Assembly (NCBI RefSeq): GCF_003463825.1
Contig: NZ_QSDY01000019.1
Span: 1 to 29,534 of the forward strand
From: Veillonella sp. AM51-8BH
Lineage (GTDB): Bacteria > Bacillota > Negativicutes > Veillonellales > Veillonellaceae
Length of the DNA: 29,534 bases
Direction: 5' to 3'
Positions 1 to 7,509 of the stretch are shown piece after piece. The first letter of the stretch is position 1, and every line of letters starts with the position of its first letter. The notes beneath the pieces are model-generated. The model saw nothing but the letters and a program-made list of their open reading frames with translations. It had not been told where the DNA came from and did no database searches. A program made the translations under genes and the position numbers.

Positions 1-17
1 ATATGCATGTATAAAAT

Positions 18-43
18 AAAAGCCCCCTAATAAAGGGGCTTTT
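18..43. terminator. Rho-independent terminator, copy 1 (bidirectional)
   Basis: AAAAGCCCC (18-26) pairs with GGGGCTTTT (35-43) around an 8-base loop. The A tract on one side and the T tract on the other make it usable in both directions. On the minus strand it is the second of two terminators met after mnmM. Confidence 0.85.
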
Positions 44-64
44 ACATGTTTCTTATGATAAAAT

Positions 65-90
65 AAAAGCCCCCTAATAAAGGGGCTTTT
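65..90. terminator. Rho-independent terminator, copy 2 (bidirectional)
   Basis: This hairpin is identical to the one at 18-43, shifted by 47 bases: a 9-bp stem, an 8-base loop, and A and T tracts on either side. It is the first terminator reached by minus-strand transcripts leaving the gene at 140-715, so the Asp23-to-mnmM operon very probably ends here. Confidence 0.88.
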
Positions 91-139
91 ACATGTTTCT
101 TATGACTTTTATTCATAATGAATAAAGATATATTTCTTT

Positions 140-715
140 TTATCGTTTTTGTAATATAAATAACTCAGGTGGATTATTTATTTGATTCATTGGATGCCAA
201 TGACATACATTATACAATTTCTGTTCTAAATCTGATAAATACGATTTAAGGATCTGCATTTCTTCTAACCCTTCTGTTGTTCCAGGGTAAGCAACAATTG
301 TGATAACTCCAGACTTAGATAATTTTTCTAAACCCTCTTTTATAGCGTCAATTGTTTGATGCGGTTTGGTTATAACTTGATGATCGCCACCCGGTAAATA
401 TCCTAGGTTAAAAATCATTAAATCAATTACTTCATCTTTTAACTGATTAGCTAATGCACGATCATGGGAGTCATGGATAAATGTTAGGCTCACATCTTCA
501 GCTATATCATTTGACTGCAATAACTCTTGGCTACTATTAATAGCTTTCATTTGGATATCGATGCCATATAAATGACAGCCTTTTTTTGCTCGCTCTGCTA
601 GATATAATAAATCATGGCCATTACCACATGTTGCATCTACTACAACATTAGCGTGCTTCATTACTCGATCCCAGATTAAATGTTGAAACTGAACAGCATT
701 GTTAATGTTAATCAC
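140..715 (-). CDS. mnmM: Class I SAM-dependent methyltransferase, MnmM/YtqB family
   Basis: This is a 191-residue Rossmann-fold methyltransferase. The SAM-binding motif VDATCGNGHDLLYLA lies near residues 26-40, followed by the acidic strand end GIDIQ near 51. This version of motif I (DATCGNGHDT-like) is characteristic of the YtqB family, formerly called rRNA methylase. YtqB has been shown to methylate the 5-aminomethyl-2-thiouridine wobble position of tRNA, giving mnm5s2U, and is now called MnmM. A later strand, MIFNLGYLPGGD, also fits the family. The start is a GTG at 715 preceded by GGGGTG. It is the last gene of the long minus-strand operon, 27 bases after nadK, and is followed by duplicated terminators. 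Family assignment is firm; substrate is by homology. Confidence 0.8.
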   Translation of the reverse strand: MININNAVQFQHLIWDRVMKHANVVVDATCGNGHDLLYLAERAKKGCHLYGIDIQMKAINSSQELLQSNDIAEDVSLTFIHDSHDRALANQLKDEVIDLMIFNLGYLPGGDHQVITKPHQTIDAIKEGLEKLSKSGVITIVAYPGTTEGLEEMQILKSYLSDLEQKLYNVCHWHPMNQINNPPELFILQKR

Positions 716-742
716 AAAATCACCCCACTTGAGATTTTAGTA

Positions 743-1627
743 TTATAACAACTCGTCACGACGAGAGGCTAATTTTTTAAATAATGTACCAAAGAAACAT
801 TGATCTTTAAAACGTACGAATAAGCAATATACTGGATTGGAGCTTATATGTAATGTTTCTTTATTGGTAAACGTATAGTCAAATGTACCATCTATACAGA
901 TATGTAATTGAGGCTCTCGTTCTGGCATGGTGATTTGAATTGTATCATGCTCTTCCAATACAAGAGAAACGCCTTGAATAAGATGTGGTGCTACAGGAGT
1001 CACAATAATTGATCTATTATCAGGCTTCATAATAGGACCACCTGCAGATAGATTATATCCTGTAGAGCCTGTGGCAGAAGAAATGATCAAGCCATCAGAA
1101 GGATACATTTGCGTATGTTGATTATTGATGGACATATTGATACGTGCCATTTTAGCTGGTTCCGCACGGGTAATAACAATTTCATTAATGATAGGTACTA
1201 ATTCTTCTTCATTACCATTATTGCGGTCAATATAGGCATATAAATGTCCACGTTTCTCGATATTATAATCACCGTTGGCAATACGTTTAATATGACTTTG
1301 CATTTGGTGAACTTCGATTTGGTTTAAGAAACCCAACTCACCAAGATTAATACCACAAACAGGTACATTGTATGGATAAATTTGTCGTGCCAAATGAATG
1401 ATGGTACCATCACCACCAAAACTAAAGGCAATATCTATTTGTCTAAAGATTTCTGGACGACTTAAAATGTGAGTTTCAGGAATCTTAAGTACTCGTGCAG
1501 GTGCATCTGATTCGAGATCATCTGGCAAGAATACTTCGATACCTTCATCTTTACAAATATGTGCAGCCATTTTTAAAACCGCCATAATATTGCTTTTCCC
1601 CATATTAGGGAAAAATCCGATACGCAT
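743..1627 (-). CDS. nadK: NAD kinase
   Basis: This 294-residue NAD kinase phosphorylates NAD to NADP in the cytoplasm with ATP or polyphosphate. The diagnostic GGDG motif is at residues 71-74 (FSFGGDGTIIHLAR), followed by GINLGELGFL near 92-101. The second conserved region, SSATGSTGYNLSAGGP, lies around residue 185, and IINEIVI carries the conserved NE pair that contacts the nucleotide. Length matches the family. The ATG at 1627 has a good AGGAG site 8 bases upstream. It lies 9 bases after tlyA, a neighbour pair common in Firmicutes within the xse-isp-tlyA-nadK cluster. Confidence 0.95.
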   Translation of the reverse strand: MRIGFFPNMGKSNIMAVLKMAAHICKDEGIEVFLPDDLESDAPARVLKIPETHILSRPEIFRQIDIAFSFGGDGTIIHLARQIYPYNVPVCGINLGELGFLNQIEVHQMQSHIKRIANGDYNIEKRGHLYAYIDRNNGNEEELVPIINEIVITRAEPAKMARINMSINNQHTQMYPSDGLIISSATGSTGYNLSAGGPIMKPDNRSIIVTPVAPHLIQGVSLVLEEHDTIQITMPEREPQLHICIDGTFDYTFTNKETLHISSNPVYCLFVRFKDQCFFGTLFKKLASRRDELL

Positions 1628-1636
1628 AGTAATCTC

Positions 1637-2440
1637 CTATAATGAATGAGCCTCTGTAACCACTGTATCGATTAAAGTATCATCAATGGTTAAAGCCCCT
1701 TCTTCGTACTTTTTAAAATAACCTAAAAACTCAATATTACCTTCCATACCTTTAATTGGTGAGAAAGTTAATCCATGAACGTATAATCCACAATCATAAG
1801 CAACATGTAAAATACGATGTAAAACCTCTTTATGGATTTCCGGGTTGCGCACAATACCACCTTTGCCAACATTTTCTTTGCCTGCTTCAAATTGCGGCTT
1901 AATTAAAGCAACGAGGGAGCCTGTATCTTTTAACAATGTAGTAGCTACAGGTAATACTTTATCTAAAGAGATAAATGCTACATCTATGGAAATAAAGTCA
2001 ACTAGTTCACCTATTTGTTCTGGCGTGACAGTGCGAATATTTTGCTTTTCCATGTTGATAACACGTGGGTCTTGACGTAACTTCCAAGCTAATTGATTAT
2101 AGCCTACATCGATAGCAAATACTTTAGCTGCTCCATTTTGTAGAGCACAATCTGTAAACCCACCAGTGCTGGCACCTATATCAACCATAATAGCGTCTTG
2201 TAAATCGATGGGATATGTTTGAATGGCCTTTTCCAGCTTTAGCCCACCGCGACTAACATAAGGTAATGTGTTGCCCTTTACTACGATATTTGCATCTACA
2301 GGTATTTTTGTACCTGCCTTATCAATACGCGTTGTGTCCATAAAGATTTGGCCAGCCATTATGGCAGCTTTTGCTTTTTCTCTACTTTCAAAAAGTCCTC
2401 GATTAACGAGGAGTATATCTAAACGTTCTTTACTACTCAT
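1637..2440 (-). CDS. tlyA: TlyA family rRNA 2'-O-methyltransferase (hemolysin A family)
   Basis: From the chosen start the protein has 267 residues. An N-terminal S4 RNA-binding domain (RLDILLVNRGLFESREKA) is followed by an FtsJ/RrmJ-like SAM methyltransferase domain. The latter has DIGASTGGFTD as motif I, VFAIDVGYNQLAWKLR, the aspartate-bearing ISIDVAFISL and the lysine-bearing ALIKPQFE. TlyA methylates cytidine 2'-OH groups in 23S (and in some species 16S) rRNA; which position applies here cannot be read from sequence. A longer reading from 2476 exists, but ATG 2440 overlaps the upstream stop as ATGA (2437-2440) and starts the family's typical MSSKERLD, so 2440 is preferred. Confidence 0.9.
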   Translation of the reverse strand: MSSKERLDILLVNRGLFESREKAKAAIMAGQIFMDTTRIDKAGTKIPVDANIVVKGNTLPYVSRGGLKLEKAIQTYPIDLQDAIMVDIGASTGGFTDCALQNGAAKVFAIDVGYNQLAWKLRQDPRVINMEKQNIRTVTPEQIGELVDFISIDVAFISLDKVLPVATTLLKDTGSLVALIKPQFEAGKENVGKGGIVRNPEIHKEVLHRILHVAYDCGLYVHGLTFSPIKGMEGNIEFLGYFKKYEEGALTIDDTLIDTVVTEAHSL

Positions 2441-2916
2441 ATGACACCATTGTAAATATAATAAAATTGAATACACGCTACAATAATACCGAGGATTAAT
2501 CCCCCAAATACCTCTACTGGAGTATGTCCTAATAACTCTTTTAAGGCCTCTTTACGAGTAATGACAACAGGTATGTTTTTCTTTGTAAAATAATCTACAA
2601 TTTGGTTTAGAATTTGAGCTTGGCGCCCAGCCTCTAATCGTACGCCTGATGCATCATACATGACTACAATAGAGAATACTAAGGATAGGATAAAGAGATC
2701 AGAAGCTCCGTTTTTCAGATATATAGCTGTAGTTGTAGCGATTACAAAGGATGTATGCGAACTTGGGAAACCACCAGATCCCACTAATCGTTCTGGACGA
2801 AATTTGCCATGCCGAACTAGTTGCCATACAAATTTGATAGCTTGAGCAGTAAACCAACCCCAAAATGCGGCTTGCGCTATGTAGTTGTGTGCTATTTGTG
2901 GTAATATATCAATCAT
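2437..2916 (-). CDS. Divergent PAP2 family membrane protein (DUF212/YuiD-like)
   Basis: This 159-residue integral membrane protein belongs to the DUF212 family, annotated as divergent PAP2 or acid phosphatase/VPR-related. Recognisable family motifs are FRPERLVGSGGFPSSHTSFVIA near residues 38-59, whose SSH resembles the PAP2 phosphatase signature, MYDASGVRLEAGRQAQILNQ in the middle, and LKELLGHTPVEVFGGLILG near the C-terminus. Several hydrophobic segments are evident (about 65-90 and 133-155). Substrate is not known. It sits between ispA and tlyA, where many Clostridia carry dxs instead, so a link to polyprenyl phosphate or lipid metabolism is possible but is inference. It is coupled to tlyA by an ATGA overlap. 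Confidence 0.85.
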   Translation of the reverse strand: MIDILPQIAHNYIAQAAFWGWFTAQAIKFVWQLVRHGKFRPERLVGSGGFPSSHTSFVIATTTAIYLKNGASDLFILSLVFSIVVMYDASGVRLEAGRQAQILNQIVDYFTKKNIPVVITRKEALKELLGHTPVEVFGGLILGIIVACIQFYYIYNGVI

Positions 2917-2944
2917 TATTTATACCTTCTACAGGTCGTAACAA

Positions 2945-3822
2945 TTAATTAGTGCGTTCTAAAAGATAATCAATTAGAGCAGCCAAAATAGATGTGTCAT
3001 AGGAAACGGAGTTTAGTGCATCATGAGCTTGTTTACCAACTAAAGAAGCTTGATTCTTAGCTTCATCTAAACCTAGTAGAGATACATAGGTAGATTTATG
3101 TTGGCGAATATCACTGCCAGGTGTTTTTCCTAATTCTTCAATAGTACCAGTTACATCTAGAATATCATCAGTAATTTGGAATAACAATCCTAAACAATTT
3201 GCATATTCCATAAGTGCTGTCCTCGTGTCATTATCTGCATTGCCTAAGATGAGCCCTAATTCTACAGATGCATTAAATAATGCCCCTGTCTTTCCGCGGT
3301 GTAAAACCTTTAACTCCTCAAGTGGTATATGTTTATCTTCACTAAGCATATCGAAGGCTTGACCTCCGACCATACCTTCAGGCCTGCAGCCGTAGCCACA
3401 CATTGGATGGCATCAAGTTTTTCCTGTGCTGTAGCCGTCTCATTAGCGGTCATTAATTGAAAGGCATAGGTCAATAATCCATCACCTGCTAGAATAGCCA
3501 TACCTTCACCATAAACTTTATGATTTGTTAAATTACCTCTACGATAATCATCATTATCCATGGCTGGTAAATCATCATGTACTAAGGAGTATGTATGGAT
3601 GCACTCCATAGCACATAGAAATTCCTTATAATCAGCAGGATCCTTATGAAGCATTTCCAATACAGCTTTAGATAAGATTGGTCGGATTCGTTTGCCGCCT
3701 TGCATTAAGCTATAATTCATGGATTCATAAAGGGGTTTAAATTCTTGATTTGGGCTAGTTAATACTTCACCTAACCATTGTTCAATATGTTGTTTGCTAG
3801 ACGCTAAATAGTCTTTGAACAT
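2945..3822 (-). pseudogene. ispA: Polyprenyl synthetase (farnesyl/geranyl diphosphate synthase), frameshifted
   Basis: Two reading frames together make one class I trans-prenyltransferase, which condenses IPP with allylic diphosphates to give C10-C20 precursors, including FPP for undecaprenyl phosphate. The 5' part (3822 to about 3383) has GGKRIRP at residues 42-48 and the first aspartate-rich motif DDLPAMD at 83-89. It then runs out of frame after QCVATAAG. The 3' part resumes at PEGMVGGQAFDML and carries the second motif, DDILD, and the C-terminus RTN. One missing base, between 3382 and 3383 in the AGGCCT context, explains the break: 878 + 1 nt gives 292 residues, the normal length. No slippery heptamer is seen. 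The start at 3822 follows AAGGAG overlapping the xseB stop. It is either a sequencing error or a true recent frameshift; the expected cost of losing it favours error. Confidence 0.88.
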
Positions 3823-3831
3823 AGAATCTCC

Positions 3832-4038
3832 TTATTCGCTGATGCGGACTTCTTCGATAATTTGTTGTACTTCATCTTCAACCGAATCGAGCATTTCTGC
3901 ACATTCTTTTACTAATGTTAAGCCCTTCTTATATTGCGTTAAAAGTTCAGAGATAGTCATATCACCATCGTCTAATTGTTTAACAATATCCTCTAAGGCT
4001 TTATATTTTTTTTCATAACTTTTTAGTGATGCGGCCAT
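3832..4038 (-). CDS. xseB: Exodeoxyribonuclease VII small subunit
   Basis: This 68-residue protein has the XseB helical-hairpin layout: YKALEDIVKQLDDGDMTISELLTQYKKGLTLVKECAEML, with the family's typical ALE-hydrophobic-VxxLE/DxG pattern and a central turn at DGD. Several XseB chains coat the coiled-coil arms of XseA to form the bidirectional single-strand exonuclease VII. The start at 4038 is preceded by a strong AAAGGAGG and overlaps the end of xseA by 26 bases, so translation of the two subunits is probably coupled. The stop is followed 9 bases later by ispA, the usual order in Firmicutes. Confidence 0.93.
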   Translation of the reverse strand: MAASLKSYEKKYKALEDIVKQLDDGDMTISELLTQYKKGLTLVKECAEMLDSVEDEVQQIIEEVRISE

Positions 4039-5236
4039 CTTTGTGCGCCTCCTTTACCGTAGCAGTAACATAGCCATCAGCAAGTGTAACTCGTATATCA
4101 TCCTTTGGATGTAATTGTGTAACAGACGTTATAGGTTTATCATCATGTTCAACCTTTGCAAATCCTTTTACCATCATCTGTAATGGATTCAGCGATTCTA
4201 ATTGTTGAGCTAACAATGCTAAGCTATGTTTCTCTGTATTGCATCGTTCTTTTGTGGCATTGGTTAATGACTGTGAAAGCTCTTGTAAATGTGTTTTTTG
4301 TTTATGTAGAAATTGTAGAGCTGGAATGCCTAATCTACGATTAAAGAGCAATGTTAAATCGGTACGTTTCTGTTGTAATGTATACCGTATAAACTCATGT
4401 AGATACTCTTCTTTTTCTGACAATTGATCTTGCAATGTCGTTATAGGAAGTACGGCCATTTCTGCAGCATGACTAGGTGTTGCTCCACGAGCATCTGCTA
4501 CATAATCACATAAGGTATAATCTGTTTCATGACCTACTGCTGAAATAATTGGTGTATTAGCATTATAAATCGCCTCTACAACAGATCTATCATTGAAACA
4601 CCATAGGTCTTCCATAGATCCACCGCCACGACCAACGATGATGACATCTACATCAGGATCAGTATCGGCAGCAGCAATACCTTTGGCAATAACAGGTCCT
4701 GCAGTATTGCCTTGGACCGGAACAGAGAATAACTTAAATTGCACTAGTGGGTTACGTCTCTCACTGACATGTAAAATATCATGTAATACAGCACCAGATT
4801 GAGATGTAACAATGCCTATGCAACTTGCCATGTACGGAAGACTTTGTTTGTGGCTGTCATCAAAGTATCCTAGCGCCGTTAACTCTCGTTTTAACGCATC
4901 AAATTCGAGCTGTAATGGGCTTTTAGACCCTATTTGCATATCGGATGCAATAAGATTTAAACGGCCCATTTTATTGTAAAAATTAACAGATGCTTTTACA
5001 GTCACTAATAAACCATTCTGAATGGCATTGGCAAGGCCCTTTTGCATAACAGTACTAGACCACATGGTAACATCAATAGCAGATTCTTCGTCTTTTAACG
5101 AGAAATACATGTGACCACTACTATGGCGTTTTGCGTTAATAATAGTACCGCTAACATAGACATTCTTAAGGAGATATTCACGGTCTAAGGTGCGCTTTAT
5201 AAGATTGTTTAATTGTGTAATGGTTAATACATTCAC
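4013..5236 (-). CDS. xseA: Exodeoxyribonuclease VII large subunit
   Basis: This is the 407-residue catalytic subunit of exonuclease VII, which degrades single-stranded DNA from either end into short oligonucleotides and acts in mismatch repair and DNA damage processing. An N-terminal OB-fold occupies about residues 1-100 (ITQLNNLIKRTLD, then SGHMYFSLKD). The catalytic domain has GIVTSQSGAVLHDI at 141-154, GRGGGSMEDLW at 202-212 and GHETDYTLCDYVADARG starting at 235, followed by TPSHAAE. The C-terminal part is a long charged helical region consistent with the XseB-binding coiled coil. The start is a GTG at 5236 with AGAGGA upstream, only 2 bases from the end of the Kae1-like gene. Confidence 0.95.
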   Translation of the reverse strand: MNVLTITQLNNLIKRTLDREYLLKNVYVSGTIINAKRHSSGHMYFSLKDEESAIDVTMWSSTVMQKGLANAIQNGLLVTVKASVNFYNKMGRLNLIASDMQIGSKSPLQLEFDALKRELTALGYFDDSHKQSLPYMASCIGIVTSQSGAVLHDILHVSERRNPLVQFKLFSVPVQGNTAGPVIAKGIAAADTDPDVDVIIVGRGGGSMEDLWCFNDRSVVEAIYNANTPIISAVGHETDYTLCDYVADARGATPSHAAEMAVLPITTLQDQLSEKEEYLHEFIRYTLQQKRTDLTLLFNRRLGIPALQFLHKQKTHLQELSQSLTNATKERCNTEKHSLALLAQQLESLNPLQMMVKGFAKVEHDDKPITSVTQLHPKDDIRVTLADGYVTATVKEAHKDGRITKKL

Positions 5237-5238
5237 GA

Positions 5239-6192
5239 TTATCCTCTAGTTTCTTGTAAAAAAGCTGCGCCAAAAGCATTGCCAGTGGCATTGTCAACAG
5301 AAAATTGTGGCTGTGCTACATGTAATGTAAGATGGTTACGTCTACAATACTGCTCCATACGATGACGAAGTAAGCTATTGCTCATTACACCACCAACGGC
5401 AATTAATGTTTGAACCGGTTTATTTTGTAAATGATAGGTAATCATTTTTTCTAATGCATTTCCTATGGATGTGAATACAGCTCTCGCTAAGTTAGACTTT
5501 TCTGTATCATTCATAGAATCACTTATACGTCGCATAGCTGCACTACATGGACCAGCAAAACTGATCCAACCTTCTTTTACCGAAGATGGCAACGGTTCAT
5601 ATTCGGTAGTTTGTAATACTAATGCTTCAAGATGCTTCCCTGCTGGAAATGGCAAGCCCATAGCTACACCAATCCGATCCACATATTGTCCGCCTTGTAA
5701 ATCCTTAGAACCACCGATAATATGAGAATCAAAAATGCCTTCACCTTTATAATGACAATACACGAGCTCCGTAGTACCACCTGATAAATGAAGTGCTAAG
5801 AATGGTTCACTGGGAATTGTTTTTAATTCTCGTAGTGCTGCTAAAATATGATTTTCTTGGTGTGCGAAAATATGTAGCGGTATATTCATCAAATGGTTAA
5901 GAGACTGTCCGTATCCTAGCCCAACCATAAAAGCAGGCATATAGGAATTTTCTTCCCGTCTAGGAAAACCGCTAACACCAATACCACTGATTGGAAGTTG
6001 TGGCAATTCAGATATCAACTTAGGCAATGCCTTAGTATGTTGAAAGACCATATTTGATTGTTGTAGTCCTCGCTCACCTTGTTTGACCTCTAAGATTTTG
6101 CGAGCTTCACCAACTATGTGAAAGTCGCTATCTATAATGGCACAACTTGTAGTGTAGCAACTAGTATCAATGCCCAAGTAATATCGTTTCAT
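5239..6192 (-). CDS. Kae1/TsaD-like domain protein (peptidase M22 family paralogue)
   Basis: This 317-residue ASKHA-fold protein resembles TsaD (Kae1), the enzyme that completes t6A on tRNA. It keeps the metal-ligand pair as HQENH (His111 and His115), the nucleotide-binding LHLSGGTTELV near 134, AVGGVMSNSLLRHRM in the C-terminal lobe and SVDNATGNAFGAAF at the end. It lacks the usual TsaD stretch ITRGPG-LxxSL before the histidines, having GVSGFPRREENSYMPAF instead. Its position between nusB and xseA is where Clostridia carry a second, non-TsaD member of the family, so this is probably that paralogue and not the canonical tsaD. Function of the paralogue is unknown to me. The start overlaps the nusB stop as TAATG. 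Confidence 0.8.
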   Translation of the reverse strand: MKRYYLGIDTSCYTTSCAIIDSDFHIVGEARKILEVKQGERGLQQSNMVFQHTKALPKLISELPQLPISGIGVSGFPRREENSYMPAFMVGLGYGQSLNHLMNIPLHIFAHQENHILAALRELKTIPSEPFLALHLSGGTTELVYCHYKGEGIFDSHIIGGSKDLQGGQYVDRIGVAMGLPFPAGKHLEALVLQTTEYEPLPSSVKEGWISFAGPCSAAMRRISDSMNDTEKSNLARAVFTSIGNALEKMITYHLQNKPVQTLIAVGGVMSNSLLRHRMEQYCRRNHLTLHVAQPQFSVDNATGNAFGAAFLQETRG

Positions 6193-6596
6193 TATTTACT
6201 CTTATTATATGCATCTAAAATTGCGTTAATTAATTTATAGGAAGAATCAGAACCAAAATCCTTAGCCAATTGAATAGCTTCGTTGATAGCTATAGATGGT
6301 TCCAAAGGGTCAGCTTCATTTGTCATTTCCCATAGGGCAATACGTAAAATAGCGCGATCAACTTTATCTAAGTTTTCAACTTTACGTGATTTACAGAATG
6401 GTTGTAATGTAGCATCGATAGTTTCAGAAGCGGATAATACACCATTTATAATGCTATTAGCATAGGCTTTATCCATCGATTTATGTATGTGCCCTTCTGG
6501 AAACTGCACATCATTTTGATCAGCATGAAATTCATTAGCATATAACATTTGAAATGCGTATTGACGTGCTTCACGTCGATTTCGCTTAATTACCAT
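6192..6596 (-). CDS. nusB: Transcription antitermination factor NusB
   Basis: From ATG 6596 the protein has 134 residues, the normal NusB length. NusB pairs with NusE (S10) on boxA RNA for antitermination of rRNA operons. Family motifs are REARQYAFQMLYANEF at the N-terminus, DKVDRAILRIALWEM in the middle and EPSIAINEAIQLAKDFGSDSSYKLINAILD near the C-terminus. A longer reading from 6641 is possible, but 6596 has AAAGGAGA 8 bases upstream and gives the family's conserved N-terminus. That start overlaps the end of the upstream Asp23-like gene by 11 bases. Confidence 0.95.
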   Translation of the reverse strand: MVIKRNRREARQYAFQMLYANEFHADQNDVQFPEGHIHKSMDKAYANSIINGVLSASETIDATLQPFCKSRKVENLDKVDRAILRIALWEMTNEADPLEPSIAINEAIQLAKDFGSDSSYKLINAILDAYNKSK

Positions 6597-6981
6597 GTAG
6601 AGTTGTCTCCTTTTCTTTAACAATACCTTCAATATGTACATCTACCTTAACATGGTCAAGATCAAGCATATTTTTTAAGGTTTGTTTGATTTCTAACTGC
6701 AATTGTTTGGATAATTCAATTAGATTGTATCCATACAATGCTTTAATATAAATATTGATTTCAATAAAGCCTTTACGATGTTTAACATTGATACCTGGTA
6801 AACTGCGTTGACCAAAGGCATGTGTAATTCCCTCTACTAATTCATCATAAAAGCGAGGGCTTAAAGAATGAATACCTGGAATCGTAGCCAATGTTTTTGT
6901 TGCTACATCAATGATGACAGAGTCTGCAATATCTATGGTATCCATATCTAATCCGTAGTTTAATTGATTGTCTGAACTCAT
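6586..6981 (-). CDS. Asp23/Gls24 family envelope stress protein (first copy upstream of nusB)
   Basis: This 131-residue protein has the Asp23/Gls24 layout: an IADSVIIDVATKTLATIPGIHSLSPR opening helix, a glycine-rich turn, then GFIEINIYIKALYGYNLIELSKQLQ and a last strand VKVDVHIEGIV. Members of the family form soluble or membrane-anchored oligomers linked to cell-envelope stress; no enzyme activity is known. It has no signal peptide or membrane segment. The RBS is AGGAGGG ahead of ATG 6981. An Asp23 gene directly before nusB is the standard Firmicute arrangement (YqhY in Bacillus); here there are two tandem, diverged copies. Confidence 0.88.
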   Translation of the reverse strand: MSSDNQLNYGLDMDTIDIADSVIIDVATKTLATIPGIHSLSPRFYDELVEGITHAFGQRSLPGINVKHRKGFIEINIYIKALYGYNLIELSKQLQLEIKQTLKNMLDLDHVKVDVHIEGIVKEKETTLHGN

Positions 6982-6993
6982 ATAGATACCCTC

Positions 6994-7374
6994 CTAAGGC
7001 TGTGATGGTGTTACTAAATCATCAAATACAATGTCTTGTACCACTACATCAATGGTTTGTACTTCAATTTCTGTATAAGAAACTAAAGCTGTTTTTATAC
7101 GTTCTTGTAAACGTAAGGCCACATCAGGAATACGATATCCATATTGAATACACACATATAATGTAACGGAAATAGCACCTTCATCATTAAATGATATTTT
7201 TACACCTTCATGATCAGATTTACGTCTAAAGAAGGTATTAACACCATCATTAAAGGTGGAGCTCATATGATGTATACCTTTTGTTTCAAGTGCTGCCATG
7301 GTGACAATCGTAGCATATACATCTTCACTAATCTTAATTTTACCCGACTCTAGTTCAGTATTTTTCTTGGTCAT
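6994..7374 (-). CDS. Asp23/Gls24 family envelope stress protein (second copy)
   Basis: From ATG 7374 the protein has 126 residues. It opens with GKIKISEDVYATIVTMAALETKGIHHMSS and continues with a basic turn (FFRRKSDHEGVK), VTLYVCIQYGYRIPDVALRLQERIKTAL and VQTIDVVVQDIVFDD, a full Asp23/Gls24 domain. It is clearly homologous to, but diverged from, the next gene, 12 bases downstream. A longer start at 7398 (MLFLKEAS) would place the first codons inside the efp terminator stem; ATG 7374 with AGAGG upstream is preferred. It is the first gene of the operon that runs to mnmM. Confidence 0.85.
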   Translation of the reverse strand: MTKKNTELESGKIKISEDVYATIVTMAALETKGIHHMSSTFNDGVNTFFRRKSDHEGVKISFNDEGAISVTLYVCIQYGYRIPDVALRLQERIKTALVSYTEIEVQTIDVVVQDIVFDDLVTPSQP

Positions 7375-7387
7375 ACTGGCCTCTTTC

Positions 7388-7435
7388 AAAAAAAGCACTT
7401 GTCCCTATATATAATTACATAGACGACAAGTGCTT
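7388..7435 (-). terminator. Rho-independent terminator after efp
   Basis: On the minus strand AAGCACTTGTC (7435-7425) pairs perfectly with GACAAGTGCTT (7403-7393) around a 21-base loop, and the second arm runs into seven Ts (7394-7388). The T tract ends only 13 bases before the Asp23-like ATG at 7374. The structure therefore terminates efp transcription and also overlaps the leader of the next operon. Confidence 0.82.
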
Positions 7436-7457
7436 ACAGTGCAAATGTTAGGATATA

Positions 7458-7492
7458 TGGGGAATAAGATTCCATGAAAAGATCTTGCCCCA
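7458..7492. other. Imperfect hairpin in efp 3' region
   Basis: GGGG (7459-7462) can pair with CCCC (7488-7491), and inside it AAGAT (7466-7470) with ATCTT (7482-7486), giving an interrupted stem-loop. No T tract follows it on the minus strand, so it is not a terminator by itself. It could protect the efp mRNA 3' end or be chance. Confidence 0.35.
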
Positions 7493-7509
7493 ATACATAT
7501 CAATACGTA

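Larger units (their letters stand above)
11..104. repeat. Perfect 47-bp tandem duplication carrying a terminator
   Basis: Bases 11-57 are repeated exactly as 58-104 with no spacer. Each copy holds the same hairpin plus the short tail acatgtttcttatg. The repeat stops at the base before copy 1 and about one base after copy 2. The unit lies just past the 3' end of the minus-strand gene ending at 140. Two copies of a non-coding unit with no divergence suggest a recent slippage or unequal-exchange duplication, or an assembly artefact. Confidence 0.95.

Noticed and set aside
11..104. Two-unit CRISPR-like repeat
   Set aside because: The two 47-bp units abut with no spacer, and each is a terminator hairpin.
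3372..3392. Programmed -1 frameshift in ispA (and likewise in thrB at 19645-19665)
   Set aside because: Neither site has an X XXY YYZ slippery heptamer or an obvious downstream stimulatory stem, and neither family is known for recoding.
5239..6192. Canonical tsaD
   Set aside because: The conserved TsaD segment before the HxxxH motif is replaced and the genomic position is that of the second Kae1-like paralogue, so the plain tsaD name was withheld.
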